63,590 nucleotides of DNA from Verrucomicrobiia bacterium (GCA_011525695.1 WYBX01000053.1:1-63590); one strand, 5' to 3'; counted from the first letter of the stretch, positions 27,740-36,898 are shown. Program-made: numbers and translations. The notes: generated by a model from the letters alone, not told the origin.

Positions 27740-28953
27740 TTCCGGTCAACCGCAAGAACCTGCTGAAACCGGTCGAGCAACCGGGCGGCATTCCGGCGGG
27801 CGTTGAAATGCGCCTCCACCCAGCGGCGCGCAGCCTGGCGCAACTGCTCGGCCCAGGCGTCATCCTGCGCCAGCCGCCGCAGGGCGGCGACCCATTCCTC
27901 CGGTGCCTCCACTGAGGCCACGATCCCGGTCACCCCGTCATGGATCGCCTCGGTGGTGGCGGCCACCGGCGAGGTGATTACGAGCACGCCCGCGGCCATC
28001 GCCTCGGGAATCACATTGGGCAGCCCGTCCCGGTCGCCGCTCGGCGCAACGACGCCGGTGTGCAGCAGCACATCGGCCCGGGCGAGTTCCTCCCAGACTC
28101 CTGGCTGGGGCAGGTGTCCGGTGAACGTCACCTGCGCAGAAATGCCGAGCCGGCCGGCGAGTCGTTCCAATTCCGGGCGCATCGGACCCTCGCCGATCAC
28201 CCGGGCCGTGAACGGGATGCCGGCATCGCGCAGGGCGGCATAGATTCGCAACTGCTGGCGGAGCCCCTTCTTCTCGACCAGCCGGGCGACGCACACCAGT
28301 GCCAGCGGGTCGCGCGAGGTGCGGAGCGGCTTGAGGGGCGGCAGGTGATCGAGCCCGCGGCGGATGCAGACAATCCGCTCCGGGGGAAGCCCGCGGGCGA
28401 GCAGCGCGGAGCGGCCCATTTCGGTGGAGGTGTGGATCAGCGCGGCCTCGGCGAGTTTTTCCCGGAGCCACCAGTCGCCTCCGTGTTCGAAGATATCATA
28501 CGCATGGGCGCCGGCGCTGAAGCGGTGGCCGTCGAGCCGCCATAGCAGCCAGGCGGCGGTGGCCGGTGCGCCGCCCCAGGTGGCGTGCACGAGGGCCGGC
28601 GGATCACGCCGGAACTCGCGGGCATGGATGCAGGCGAACCCGGCGCCGAGCATGTTTTCCCAGAAATTCTGCCAGGAGGGAGCGCGGCGCGTGGCGAGCC
28701 CGTGGAGCAGCTGGCGCAGGACCTCGGGCCGCCGCGAAGCTTCCAGCGGGATCAGCCAGAGCAGGGTGAGCAGCCGCCACTTGCTGAAGCGCGTCACGGG
28801 CAGCCCGCGAAAGCGGCCGCCGCCGCCCCAGAGCGAATAAATCCGGAGCGCGACACCATGCTCGCGCATCGCGATGATCTCACGTTGCAGGAAGGTTTCC
28901 GTGTTCTTCGGAAACGTGGTGAAGAGATAGGCGATGACGGGTGATGCGGGCAC
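27736..28953 (-). CDS. Glycosyltransferase, GT4 type
   Basis: A protein of about 405 residues. The N-terminus VIAYLFTTFPKNTETFLQRE is typical of colanic-acid-type GT4 enzymes (WcaL/AmsK-like). The donor domain has VARLVEKKGLRQQLRIYAAL, VTFTGHLPQPGVWEELARAD and GLPNVIPEAMAAGVLVITS. It probably builds a surface glycan or glycolipid headgroup at the cytosolic face. The frame opens at a TTG (28971); the GTG at 28953 is preferred. It is coupled to the next GT4 by ATGA. Confidence 0.9.
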   Translation of the reverse strand: MPASPVIAYLFTTFPKNTETFLQREIIAMREHGVALRIYSLWGGGGRFRGLPVTRFSKWRLLTLLWLIPLEASRRPEVLRQLLHGLATRRAPSWQNFWENMLGAGFACIHAREFRRDPPALVHATWGGAPATAAWLLWRLDGHRFSAGAHAYDIFEHGGDWWLREKLAEAALIHTSTEMGRSALLARGLPPERIVCIRRGLDHLPPLKPLRTSRDPLALVCVARLVEKKGLRQQLRIYAALRDAGIPFTARVIGEGPMRPELERLAGRLGISAQVTFTGHLPQPGVWEELARADVLLHTGVVAPSGDRDGLPNVIPEAMAAGVLVITSPVAATTEAIHDGVTGIVASVEAPEEWVAALRRLAQDDAWAEQLRQAARRWVEAHFNARRNAARLLDRFQQVLAVDRK

Positions 28954-29025
28954 AGGCAGGCGGCGCTCCAACTAACCGGAGCGCGGTCAGCCGGCCAAGC
29001 GGATTGCGCAGGGAGCAATCGGCCT

Positions 29026-29115
29026 GGATTCGCCGGGGCGCAGGGCGCAGACAAGGCTGCGCCCCTACAGTTGCGTAGTTAAACGAAGCAGCGGCGATGC
29101 ATTCTGAATTGCTTT
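29026..29115. repeat. Dispersed GC-rich palindromic repeat, copy 5 (internally deleted)
   Basis: GGATTCGCCGGGGCGCAG joins directly to GGCGCAGACAAGGCTGCG, so the left palindrome and spacer seem to have been lost. The tail TTGCGTAGTTAAACGAAGCA matches copies 1 and 4. It separates the two GT4 genes from the GT28-like gene. Confidence 0.7.
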
Positions 29116-29122
29116 GCAGCGG

Positions 29123-30349
29123 TCAGCGCGTTGCCGCGACGACGGGCGCGGGCAGCAGGGGGAAGGCGCGGCGGTTCAGCGGGACCTGCGCGACCTGATT
29201 GGCGAGACCGACGAGTTCGTCGATCAACACCGTTGGATCCTCCTCGTAGCGGAGTTCGAGGAAACGCTCGCGGGCCCGGGAATAGGCCGCCGGATCGGCC
29301 ATCCAGCGATCGATGATCCGGGCAAAGTCCGCGGGCTGCTCAATCTTTTCCGAGCCGGCGCCATTGCGGAAGAATTTCCAGGTCAGCTGCTCCTGCGGCA
29401 TGATGCCGCCGAAGGCATTGAAGATGATCAGGCACTGGAAGTGAAGGGCCTTGGCACACGTCGTCGTGCCCCCGCGCGTCACGATCGCGTCGCTGGCCTG
29501 CATCAGCAGGTGCACGCGTTCCGAAAACGCCTCGAGATGGCAGGAGAATTCGGGATGGATTGCCCGCCAGTGCACCAGCTCGTTGTAGGTCTGGCGGTTC
29601 CGGCCGCAGATAATCACCGCCTGGATCCGATTCGCATGCTGGAGCAGCGCGGGAAGGAGTTCGAAGTGATTGTTCGCGCCGTTGCCACCCGTGGCGAGAA
29701 AGACGGTGAACTTTTCGGGATCGAGGCCCAGTTGCTGCACACGAAAATCGCGGCGCTCCCTGACCCCGAGCACCTCGAGGTGCGCGCGGGGATTCATGAG
29801 ATAGCCGCGCACCCGGGCCTTTTGCGCTGGAATGCCCCGCTTCACCGCATAGTCGCTGGCGGTTTGCGTCCGCGAAAAATAAAGATCCACGGAGGGTTCG
29901 ATCCAGTTGCGGGAATAACCCCAGCCGCCCGAAAACTCTCCGCAATAGGTGGCACAGCGGACGCGGTCGGCACCCAGCACCCGTCGGGCCAGCGGGAAGT
30001 AGCCCCGGTTGAGGCAATCGTGCACGCTGAAGACGAGGTGGGGCTGGTACTCGCGCAGCACCCGGGTGTAGTACGCCGCTCCCAGCGTGACGGTGCGACG
30101 GTTGATATAGCTGAGCAACTCCACCAGCGCGTAGAAAATCTTGTGCAGCCACGGGGCACTGCGCTGGATCCGGTTGTAAATCGTGACCCCACTCCGGTTG
30201 AGCAGCGACGATTTTTCCAGCATCTGCTCGATCCGGACGTCGACCTCGTGCTGATACAGCTGGAAGCACCATTCGGCGAAGGCCGCGGCGCGGGCATCGT
30301 GTCCGCCGCCGGTGCTGGAGGTGAGTACGAGGATGCGGAGCTTGGACAT
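29123..30349 (-). CDS. MGDG-synthase-like glycosyltransferase (GT28 family)
   Basis: A 408-residue GT-B enzyme. The N-terminus LRILVLTSSTGGGHDARAAA is the acceptor-side signature of the monogalactosyldiacylglycerol synthase/MurG-like group, followed by HLVFSVHDCLNRG. The C-terminal half has FLATGGNGANN and the donor site SDAIVTRGGTTTCAKALHF. Members transfer a sugar to diacylglycerol or a similar lipid at the membrane. Next to ketosynthase, ACP-dehydratase and SDR genes, glycolipid synthesis is the natural reading, though the lipid acceptor is inferred. The ATG at 30349 (MSKLRIL) is chosen over an upstream codon at 30373. Confidence 0.88.
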   Translation of the reverse strand: MSKLRILVLTSSTGGGHDARAAAFAEWCFQLYQHEVDVRIEQMLEKSSLLNRSGVTIYNRIQRSAPWLHKIFYALVELLSYINRRTVTLGAAYYTRVLREYQPHLVFSVHDCLNRGYFPLARRVLGADRVRCATYCGEFSGGWGYSRNWIEPSVDLYFSRTQTASDYAVKRGIPAQKARVRGYLMNPRAHLEVLGVRERRDFRVQQLGLDPEKFTVFLATGGNGANNHFELLPALLQHANRIQAVIICGRNRQTYNELVHWRAIHPEFSCHLEAFSERVHLLMQASDAIVTRGGTTTCAKALHFQCLIIFNAFGGIMPQEQLTWKFFRNGAGSEKIEQPADFARIIDRWMADPAAYSRARERFLELRYEEDPTVLIDELVGLANQVAQVPLNRRAFPLLPAPVVAATR

Positions 30350-30365
30350 CTGGGCGGCGGCCGGT

Positions 30366-31199
30366 TCAGGCAACGTGGAAGTAGCGCGCCTGGATCCGGC
30401 GGCGCAGGGCCTGCGACCCGAAGCGGGCGAGGAAAGGGGCCAGGACCGCCTGGAAGCATCGGCCCGTTCGCACGGCCCCGCTGCGCCGGCGCAGCAGTGC
30501 GGTGCGAAGGGCGGCGGCAGCGGCCTCGGGCGGTGGACCGCTGCGCATCATCGCCGTGAACGCCTCCCAGGCCCGTCCCATCGCGGGCGTCATTGCCGGC
30601 TGCGGCCGCCGGACGGTGCCGTCGAAATCAGTCCGGTGATCCCCCGGTCGGAAATCCAGAATCACCACCCCGGTGCCGCGGGTTTCCACCATCAGGCTCT
30701 CGCTCAGGGCACTGAGGCCCGCCTTGGCCATATTGTAGGCGGGCTGAAAGGGGAGTGGGAATTCCGCGGCGAGCGACGAGACGTTCACGAGTGCGCCGCG
30801 ATCGCGGGCCCGCATGCCCTGGAGCGCCGCATGCGACAGCCGCGCCGTATTGACCAGCATGGCCTCGAGCTGGACCTGCCAGTGGGCAAATTCCACGGCA
30901 GCAAACTCCGCAAAGACCCCGAACCCGGCATTGTTGATCACCACGTCGAAACCCTTCGCCTCCGACTCGGCCGCATGAAAGGCGGCGGTCGCCGCAGCTC
31001 CGTCCGCCAGTTCCAGCACCACGGACCTGAAACCGCCGCCGGGGCGGTCCACCAGGGGCTGCAGCCGGACGGGATCGCGGGACGTGCCCCAGACGAGCAC
31101 CCCCTCGGCCAGCAGCATCTCGCAGAAGGCCCGGCCGAGGCCGTTGCTGGCGCCGGTCACAAACGCCGTTCGGTAGAAGTCGGAGATGCGGTGCGACAT
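30366..31199 (-). CDS. Short-chain dehydrogenase/reductase
   Basis: A 277-residue classical SDR. It has the NAD(P)-binding AFVTGASNGLGRAF, NNAGFGVFAE, the catalytic serine in VNVSSLAAEF and the YNMAK tyrosine-lysine pair. The C-terminal 70 residues are basic and unlike FabG. In its setting between a ketosynthase and a GT28-like gene it could be the beta-ketoacyl reductase of a dedicated acyl chain, or it may act on another lipid intermediate. It ends 16 bases before the GT28-like start, so the two are likely co-transcribed. Confidence 0.9.
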   Translation of the reverse strand: MSHRISDFYRTAFVTGASNGLGRAFCEMLLAEGVLVWGTSRDPVRLQPLVDRPGGGFRSVVLELADGAAATAAFHAAESEAKGFDVVINNAGFGVFAEFAAVEFAHWQVQLEAMLVNTARLSHAALQGMRARDRGALVNVSSLAAEFPLPFQPAYNMAKAGLSALSESLMVETRGTGVVILDFRPGDHRTDFDGTVRRPQPAMTPAMGRAWEAFTAMMRSGPPPEAAAAALRTALLRRRSGAVRTGRCFQAVLAPFLARFGSQALRRRIQARYFHVA

Positions 31200-31266
31200 C
31201 AGGACCCGTGATTGGGCGGGGCTGCCCTGCCGCTGCCGGATGGCGCGAACCGATGGACGATGCTGG

Positions 31267-32529
31267 TCACGCGCGTTTGAAGACCAGGGCGACGTTGGCA
31301 CCGCCGAAGCCGCTGCTGTTCTTGAGGACGATCCCGGCCTGGCGCTCTTGCGTTGTCCGCGGGAGATTCAGCCCCTGGCATTCCGGATCGACGTTTACCA
31401 GGTGGGCGTTGCCGGGGATGAAGCCTTCACGCAGCGCCAGCACCGAGAAGGCGCTTTCCATGGCCCCGGCCAGCGACAGCCCGTGGCCAGTCAGCGCCTT
31501 GGTGCTGCTCACGACCGGCCGATCGGGCACGGAATCCCTGAAGACCGACCGCAGGGCCCGGGCCTCCGACACATCACCGATCAGCGTCGAAGTGGCATGG
31601 GCATTGACGTAGTCGACCTCCTCCGGCCTGACCCCGCTGGCGCGCAGCGCGTGCACCATCGCCGCGGCCGAACCGCTGCCTTCGGGATGCGAGATCGCCA
31701 CATTGTAGCCGTCGGACGCCTGGCCCCAGCCAAGCATCTCCGCGTAGGGTTTGACTCCGCGTCGCGCGACTTCCGCCTCGCTTTCCATGATCAGCACGGT
31801 GGCTCCGCCCGTGCCGACAAAACCATCCCGCGCCGTGTCGAACGGGCGCGATGCCAGGTTGGGATCGGTCTGCAGCGACAAGGTCCGCATGCCGGCAAAG
31901 GGAAGGATCGCGTCGACGTTTCCGTCCTCCGCGCCGATGACGAACATCCGCTGCTGACGGCCGAGCACGATGTCATCGAAGGCATAGCCGAGCGCGTGGG
32001 CTGATGACGCACAGGCCGAGGAAAACCCGCAGGAGGCGCCAAGAATCTTGAAGGCGGCAACCAGGTTGAAGTTCAGCGTCCCGACGATCGAAGCGACGAT
32101 GCCGAGCGGCGAGCAGCGCATGACCCCGAGTTTCTGCAGCCGCTGATGATGATGGTGGAGGAGAAAGGGCGAGCCACCGGAGGCCGCATACAGCCCGGTC
32201 TCGGGATTGGAAATGTCCGCCTCCTTCAACTGCGCGTCTTCGATCGCCTGCAGCGCCGCGCAATGGGCGAACAATCCGTTCGGCGCCATGGAACGCAGCA
32301 GTTCGCGCTTGATTTTGTAGCGGGACGGGAAGGTCCAGTCCTCCGGATCGGGCGAATCCGTCGAGAAGTCCTTGATCGTGCCGACGACCTTGCAGGGAAT
32401 GTCCGGTTTCTGGAAGGGCGGGAAAAGTTCGAATCCGTGCCGCAGTTCCCGGAGATGGCGCGAGACGGTCGTGGCGTCGTTGCCGATGCTCGTGACAAAT
32501 CCAAGTCCGGTGATGAAAACTCTGGCCAT
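31267..32529 (-). CDS. Beta-ketoacyl-ACP synthase, FabF-like, single copy in a lipid locus
   Basis: A 420-residue ketosynthase with all catalytic residues: C173 (SSACASSAHA), H311 (VNAHATST), K344 and H349 (TKALTGHGLS). It condenses malonyl-ACP with an acyl starter. Unlike housekeeping FabF it lies with glycosyltransferases and a fused ACP-dehydratase, not with fabD/fabG/acpP. The extended loop 110-150 (LLHHHHQRLQKLG) is unusual. No chain-length-factor partner is next to it. The gene is 296 bases downstream of the ACP-dehydratase gene, with a repeat between them. Confidence 0.93.
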   Translation of the reverse strand: MARVFITGLGFVTSIGNDATTVSRHLRELRHGFELFPPFQKPDIPCKVVGTIKDFSTDSPDPEDWTFPSRYKIKRELLRSMAPNGLFAHCAALQAIEDAQLKEADISNPETGLYAASGGSPFLLHHHHQRLQKLGVMRCSPLGIVASIVGTLNFNLVAAFKILGASCGFSSACASSAHALGYAFDDIVLGRQQRMFVIGAEDGNVDAILPFAGMRTLSLQTDPNLASRPFDTARDGFVGTGGATVLIMESEAEVARRGVKPYAEMLGWGQASDGYNVAISHPEGSGSAAAMVHALRASGVRPEEVDYVNAHATSTLIGDVSEARALRSVFRDSVPDRPVVSSTKALTGHGLSLAGAMESAFSVLALREGFIPGNAHLVNVDPECQGLNLPRTTQERQAGIVLKNSSGFGGANVALVFKRA

Positions 32530-32825
32530 GCTCGATGGATGCTCGCGACCGCTGGATGGTACCCAGCGGCAATTGGGGAAGACAGTGAGGCGGTAAAGCG
32601 GCGGCGGTCAACGCACGACACAGCGGGCAGGGGCAGCGGGACCTGATTCAGCCACGCAGCCGAAGGGGCGCAGCCTCGTCTGCGCCCTCAGAACCGTTCA
32701 ATCACGCATGCGGGCGCAGCCCCTCGACAGGGCCATGGCGGGCAAGACTGCGCTCCTACGTATCCAGTTCTGATCTGCACCCCCGCGGCAACGCAGTGCG
32801 GCTTTGGCGCCAGGGTGAGGTCGAA
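32530..32825. repeat. Gap with dispersed GC-rich palindromic repeat, copy 6
   Basis: The repeat occupies about 32651-32775: GAAGGGGCGCAGCCTCGTCT then GCGCCCTCA, a spacer, GCGGGCGCAG, an inserted piece CCCTCGACAGGGCCATGG and GCGGGCAAGACTGCGCTCC. The inserted piece is absent from copy 2. Bases 32530-32650 hold no visible signal beyond the ketosynthase leader. Confidence 0.7.
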
Positions 32826-33809
32826 TCAGGCGTTGATCGCCGCCCGCAGCGGCGGGGCGTCCGCCGGCATCGCCCCGTTCTCGCCCTCCGGTGCCGCATA
32901 AGCGCCGTTGATCGGGACGGGGGCGTTGACCGCATCGACAAAGGCGTAGGTGAGGGTGATCTCCTCGACGATGACCGCTTTTTCCTGACCGACGCGGATT
33001 GCGCCCTCGAACGTGGCGAGCGGCATCTTCATCCGCTTTGGCTTGATCGACAACGTGAGGATGTCGCCGGGCCGGCAAACGCGGTGGGCCCTCACGCCTT
33101 CGCAGCCGGTGAAGAAGATTGTCTGGGCACTGACCACTTTGCCGGGTTCGGTGGGCGCGCCCTCCAGGAGATAGAGCACGGCGAGCTGGCCGAGCGCCTC
33201 GAGCATGATGGATGCCGGCATCACCGGGTTGTCCTTGAAATGTCCCTGCAGGAAAAATTCCTGACCTGAAATCCGGTACTTGCCGTTGGCTGCAGTCGAG
33301 CTGACGGACGCCTCGTTGAGGAACAGGAAGGGAGGCTGCACCGGCATGACGGCGCCGATGTGCTCGATGGGAATGAACTTGGTCGGCCGCGGCAGTGGCA
33401 ACCCGCGAATTTTGCAGTCGATGAACGTCTTTACGTCGCCCACTGTGCGGAGGTTGCGCAGCTCGTCGTTGTTGATCGACATCTGGAGTACATCCTCCAC
33501 GAGGATGACGATCTCCATCATGGTCAGCGAATCGATTCCCAGATCCTCGATCAGCCGGAGATCATCGTCCGCGTCCTTCAATTTCACCCGGAGATCCGGC
33601 TCCACGAAACGCTCGATCACCCCAATGACGATCGCGGGCACATGTTCCGGATTCCCGGTCTTCCTGAATTGGACTGCGGATTCAAAAGTCGAAGGAGAGC
33701 AGCGTTTTAATGATTCCCTCAATGCGGCCTCGTCTTCAGGCGCAAATGCTTTTGGCGTCGACGGGAAGGGCTTGCCGGTTCCCGGACTGTGTGAAGCTGC
33801 TTCGGGCAT
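32826..33809 (-). CDS. Acyl carrier protein fused to FabZ/FabA-like 3-hydroxyacyl dehydratase
   Basis: A 327-residue fusion. Residues about 55-135 are an acyl carrier protein with the phosphopantetheine serine in LGIDSLTMMEI (S94). Residues about 145-300 are a hotdog dehydratase with the FabZ-type HF..NPVMPASIMLEALGQ motif (H190, E204). The final 25 residues are a variable tail. One chain thus carries the acyl group and dehydrates the 3-hydroxyacyl intermediate. An AAGGA Shine-Dalgarno lies 8 bases before the ATG at 33809. It is first in the minus-strand half of the lipid locus and divergent from a GT4 gene. Confidence 0.92.
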   Translation of the reverse strand: MPEAASHSPGTGKPFPSTPKAFAPEDEAALRESLKRCSPSTFESAVQFRKTGNPEHVPAIVIGVIERFVEPDLRVKLKDADDDLRLIEDLGIDSLTMMEIVILVEDVLQMSINNDELRNLRTVGDVKTFIDCKIRGLPLPRPTKFIPIEHIGAVMPVQPPFLFLNEASVSSTAANGKYRISGQEFFLQGHFKDNPVMPASIMLEALGQLAVLYLLEGAPTEPGKVVSAQTIFFTGCEGVRAHRVCRPGDILTLSIKPKRMKMPLATFEGAIRVGQEKAVIVEEITLTYAFVDAVNAPVPINGAYAAPEGENGAMPADAPPLRAAINA

Positions 33810-34012
33810 TGTTCGTTCCTTCTATGTTGGGAGGACGTAATGTAAAACCAATTTAGCGCCGGGGCCTGCGCGGGAGCCGCCGACAGACAAGATGCATACT
33901 TCCGGGTTTCAGCAAGTTTGGCATTCAGGCCCGCGGACCGCGCTTGCCAGCGGGTTGGGGGATTCCAAGCTGGCGATCCTTGGCCAATGGCACGGGTCAA
34001 CCTTCGCGACGC
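33810..34012. promoter_or_regulatory. Divergent control region of the lipid/glycan locus
   Basis: The 203 bases separate the ACP-dehydratase gene (minus) from the GT4-thioesterase pair (plus). Promoters for both halves must lie here. I see no strong hexamer pair or operator. Confidence 0.35.
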
Positions 34013-35170
34013 ATGTCCGTATCCACGATGCCCGACGGTGAGCGGGTCTTTTTGATCACCCACGAATTCTATCCCAAGCGCGGCGGAATCGCCACGTTTG
34101 CCGAGGAGATTGCCCGCGCGACGGCCGAACTCGGTTATCGCGTGGAGGTATGGGCCCAGTCAGCCCCCGCCGCGGTGGAGAAGGCCGACTGGCCGTTCCG
34201 GCTTCGCCGGATGCCGCTAAAGGGCACGCATGATCTCTCCTGCCAGCTTCGGCTGGCATCCGAACTGGTTCGAAACCGGCGGGAGTTGCGGCACGCGACC
34301 GTCTACCTGCCCGAGCCGGGTCCGATGCTGACGATGATGCTGCTGCAGTTTTTTCATGCGTTCCGACCCCGCCGGCTGGTGTTGACGTTTCATGGCTCGG
34401 AAATCCTGCGATTCGCAGAGCGGCCAATCCGGCGCTGGCTGGCGCGACGGCTGATTCGCCGTGCGTCGCGGGTGAGTGCGGTGTCGAACTACACGCAGGA
34501 GCTGCTGTTGGCCAGGTTTCCCGAGGCGGCGGACAAGATCTATCTGACGCCAGGGGCACTGCGGGCCGATTTCGCCGTGGTTCCGGCGCATCCCGGCGCC
34601 ACCGGAGGCAAGATCGTGGTGCTGACGGTGGGCCGGCTGCATCCGCGGAAGGGCCAGTTGCTGACCTTGCAGGCGCTTCACTTGCTGCCGGCCGAGGTGC
34701 GGGCCCGGGTGGAGTATTGGATCGTCGGCGGGCCGGGCCGCGGTGACTACGAGCAACGACTGCGCCGCGCCGCAGCGGGAATGCCCGACCTCGGGGTGCG
34801 ATTCTTTGGCAACCTGCCCGACGATGAGCTGGCGGCGGTTTACGAACGCGCGGACATCTTCGCGATGACGAGCGTGAATCTGCCGCACAGTGTCGAGGGT
34901 TTTGGGCTCGTCTACCTGGAGGCTGCGGCACATGGGCTGCCGGTCATCGCGCACGATGTTGGCGGCGTGTCCGAGGCCGTCGTCGACGGCGTGACGGGAC
35001 TGCTGGTGCCGCCGGATCGTCCGCTCCAGCTCGCAGCCGCATTCGAGAAACTGGTTCATGACCGCGACCTGAGGGCCAGGCTGGGTGCGGCCGGCCGGGA
35101 ATGGGCGCGGCGCAACTGCTGGAAGGAATCCGCGGCTGCTCTCTTCAATCCCACGTGGGGCGAGCCATGA
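34013..35170 (+). CDS. Glycosyltransferase, GT4 type
   Basis: A protein of about 385 residues. The acceptor side starts VFLITHEFYPKRGGIATFAEEI, a PimB/PimC-like opening; the donor side has LTVGRLHPRKGQLLTLQAL, VRFFGNLPDDELAAVY and SVEGFGLVYLEAAAHGLPV with the EX7E pair. PimB-like enzymes put sugars on membrane lipids, which suits the lipid locus, but the specificity is inferred. ATGs at 34013 and 34028 both fit; neither has a good ribosome-binding site. Its stop overlaps the thioesterase start (ATGA). Confidence 0.92.
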   Translation: MSVSTMPDGERVFLITHEFYPKRGGIATFAEEIARATAELGYRVEVWAQSAPAAVEKADWPFRLRRMPLKGTHDLSCQLRLASELVRNRRELRHATVYLPEPGPMLTMMLLQFFHAFRPRRLVLTFHGSEILRFAERPIRRWLARRLIRRASRVSAVSNYTQELLLARFPEAADKIYLTPGALRADFAVVPAHPGATGGKIVVLTVGRLHPRKGQLLTLQALHLLPAEVRARVEYWIVGGPGRGDYEQRLRRAAAGMPDLGVRFFGNLPDDELAAVYERADIFAMTSVNLPHSVEGFGLVYLEAAAHGLPVIAHDVGGVSEAVVDGVTGLLVPPDRPLQLAAAFEKLVHDRDLRARLGAAGREWARRNCWKESAAALFNPTWGEP

Positions 35171-35568
35171 TACGATCGGAATCACAGGTGACAGTCCGCT
35201 ATGCGGAAACGGACATGATGGGCGTGGTCTATCACGGCAGCTACCTGCCCTGGTTCGAGGTGGGCCGGACCACTTTGCTGAAGGAGATGGGGCTGGTGTA
35301 TCGCGCGTTGGAAGAGCAGGGCTACCGGCTGCCGGTGCTCGAGGTCGGCGCGAAGTTCCTCCGGCCGGCGGTTTACGACGATGTGATCACGATTGTGACC
35401 TTCCTCCGGGAGAAACCGCTCCTGCGGATCCGGCTCGAGTACGAGGTGCGCCGGGGTTCGGAACTGCTGGCGACGGGGTACACTGTCCACGCATTCATCA
35501 ACCGGTCGGGGACTCCCGTGCGGCCGCCGGGCGCGGCGGCGGCCTTGTTTGCCGCGGCCTTCCGGTGA
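35167..35568 (+). CDS. YbgC/4HBT-type acyl thioesterase
   Basis: A 133-residue hotdog protein. The N-terminus VTVRYAETDMMGVVYHGSYL has the catalytic aspartate of the YbgC class, followed by WFEVGRTTLLKEMG. Such enzymes release or trim acyl chains from CoA or ACP. It is translationally coupled to the GT4 gene and faces the ACP-dehydratase across a shared control region, so it may off-load the acyl product of that system. Confidence 0.92.
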   Translation: MIRSESQVTVRYAETDMMGVVYHGSYLPWFEVGRTTLLKEMGLVYRALEEQGYRLPVLEVGAKFLRPAVYDDVITIVTFLREKPLLRIRLEYEVRRGSELLATGYTVHAFINRSGTPVRPPGAAAALFAAAFR

Positions 35569-35626
35569 CGGGGAGCATGCATCGGGCAGCGCGCCGCTTC
35601 GCTTGGGTGAGCCAAACGGTACATTT

Positions 35627-35733
35627 GGAAACCGCGAAGTACGCGAAGTAGCGCGAAGGGTCGAGTAAGCGCAGGCACGGTTCGGACATCTCTTCTTTTC
35701 ACTTCGCGGAACTTCGCGACCTTCGCGGTCGAA
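35627..35733. repeat. CGCGAAG-type direct and inverted short repeats
   Basis: GAAACCGCGAAGTACGCGAA and GTAGCGCGAAGGGTCG on the left face CACTTCGCGGAACTTCGCG and ACCTTCGCGGTC on the right, so the two halves are inverted. Similar units lie at 21996-22036. It sits between the convergent thioesterase and queG genes. Confidence 0.55.
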
Positions 35734-35745
35734 CAGGGGTCCGTC

Positions 35746-36873
35746 TCAGTCCTTAAACTCGGCCAGCACGATCGGATTGGTTTCGCGGGTGCGCACGTCC
35801 AGGAGCAGCGGGTCACCGCCGAGTTTCCGGACTGCCCACACGGCATGCGCGCGGACCAGGGCCGAGGCGTGCGTGGAGGCCAGGGAGACGAGCTGGGGCA
35901 GGTGCGACGAGTCGCCGGAATTGCCGGCCACAATGCAGGCGTTGCGGAGGAGGCCGGTGAGCTTGAGCCGCTTGATGGGAGTCCGCCGAAACACCTCCGC
36001 GAACCGCTCCGGCGTCATGGCCAGCAATTCGGGGAGGGTGAGTGAGCCGAGATCGTGGCGGGCCGCGAGCAGCAGCCGGCGGCCTTCTCGCGCGAACCGG
36101 TTCCAGGGACAGACCTCCAGGCAGACATCACAACCGAAGATCCGCTGGCCGATCCCCGCCCGCAGCGATCGGGGGATAACCCCCTTGTTCTCGATCGTCT
36201 GGTATGAGATGCAGCGGCGGGCGTCGACCACGCCGGGCGCGGGAAAGGCATTCGTCGGGCAGGCATCGAGGCAGCGCGTGCACTTGCCGCAGAGCAGCCC
36301 GATGGTGCCCGGTTCCTGCCCGCGGCGGATCGGCTCGTCCGGTGTGAACTCGATCCGCGTCAGGATTCCCGCCAGCAGCAGCCAGTTGCCGTGGCGGCGC
36401 GAGATGAGCATCGCGTTCTTGCCCGTGAACCCGACGCCGGCCCGTGCGGCCCACGCCCGTTCGAGCACCGGCCCCGTATCCACATAATAACGATAATCTG
36501 CCGGTCCGACGCCGAAAACCGATTCGAGGGCGCGCCCGGCCGCGACGAGGGCCGGCTTGATGGTGTCATGGTAATCCTCGTGCAGCGCATAGCGTGCCCA
36601 GACGGGTTTCGTCGGCGCGGCATGGGCCGGCGGGAATCGATCCGACCAATAGCTCACTCCGAGGACGATCATGGACTTCGCTCCCGGGAGCACGAGTTCC
36701 GGGCTCAACCGCTTGTCGGCCGAACGTTCCATCCAATGCATGGTTCCCTGCATGCCGGCCTCGAGCCATGGGCGCAGGCCCTGCCCAACCGGGGCATCCA
36801 CCGCGGCGAAGCGCACGTCGTCGAATCCGAGCCGGCCCAGTCGCTGGCGGAGATCTTCCTGGCGGGGATCCAT
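35746..36873 (-). CDS. queG: Epoxyqueuosine reductase
   Basis: A 375-residue protein with two [4Fe-4S] motifs, CGKCTRCLDACPTNAFP and CDVCLEVCPWN, behind the cobalamin-binding domain (ARYALHEDYHD, VDTGPVLERAWAARAG). A C-terminal HEAT-like tail is typical of QueG. It completes queuosine in tRNA. The ATG at 36873 is preceded by a GTG two codons earlier; the frame opens much further up, but that part overlaps aroK and repeat DNA. Confidence 0.96.
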   Translation of the reverse strand: MDPRQEDLRQRLGRLGFDDVRFAAVDAPVGQGLRPWLEAGMQGTMHWMERSADKRLSPELVLPGAKSMIVLGVSYWSDRFPPAHAAPTKPVWARYALHEDYHDTIKPALVAAGRALESVFGVGPADYRYYVDTGPVLERAWAARAGVGFTGKNAMLISRRHGNWLLLAGILTRIEFTPDEPIRRGQEPGTIGLLCGKCTRCLDACPTNAFPAPGVVDARRCISYQTIENKGVIPRSLRAGIGQRIFGCDVCLEVCPWNRFAREGRRLLLAARHDLGSLTLPELLAMTPERFAEVFRRTPIKRLKLTGLLRNACIVAGNSGDSSHLPQLVSLASTHASALVRAHAVWAVRKLGGDPLLLDVRTRETNPIVLAEFKD

Positions 36874-36898
36874 GGTCACTAAACAATCTCCATGCCGT

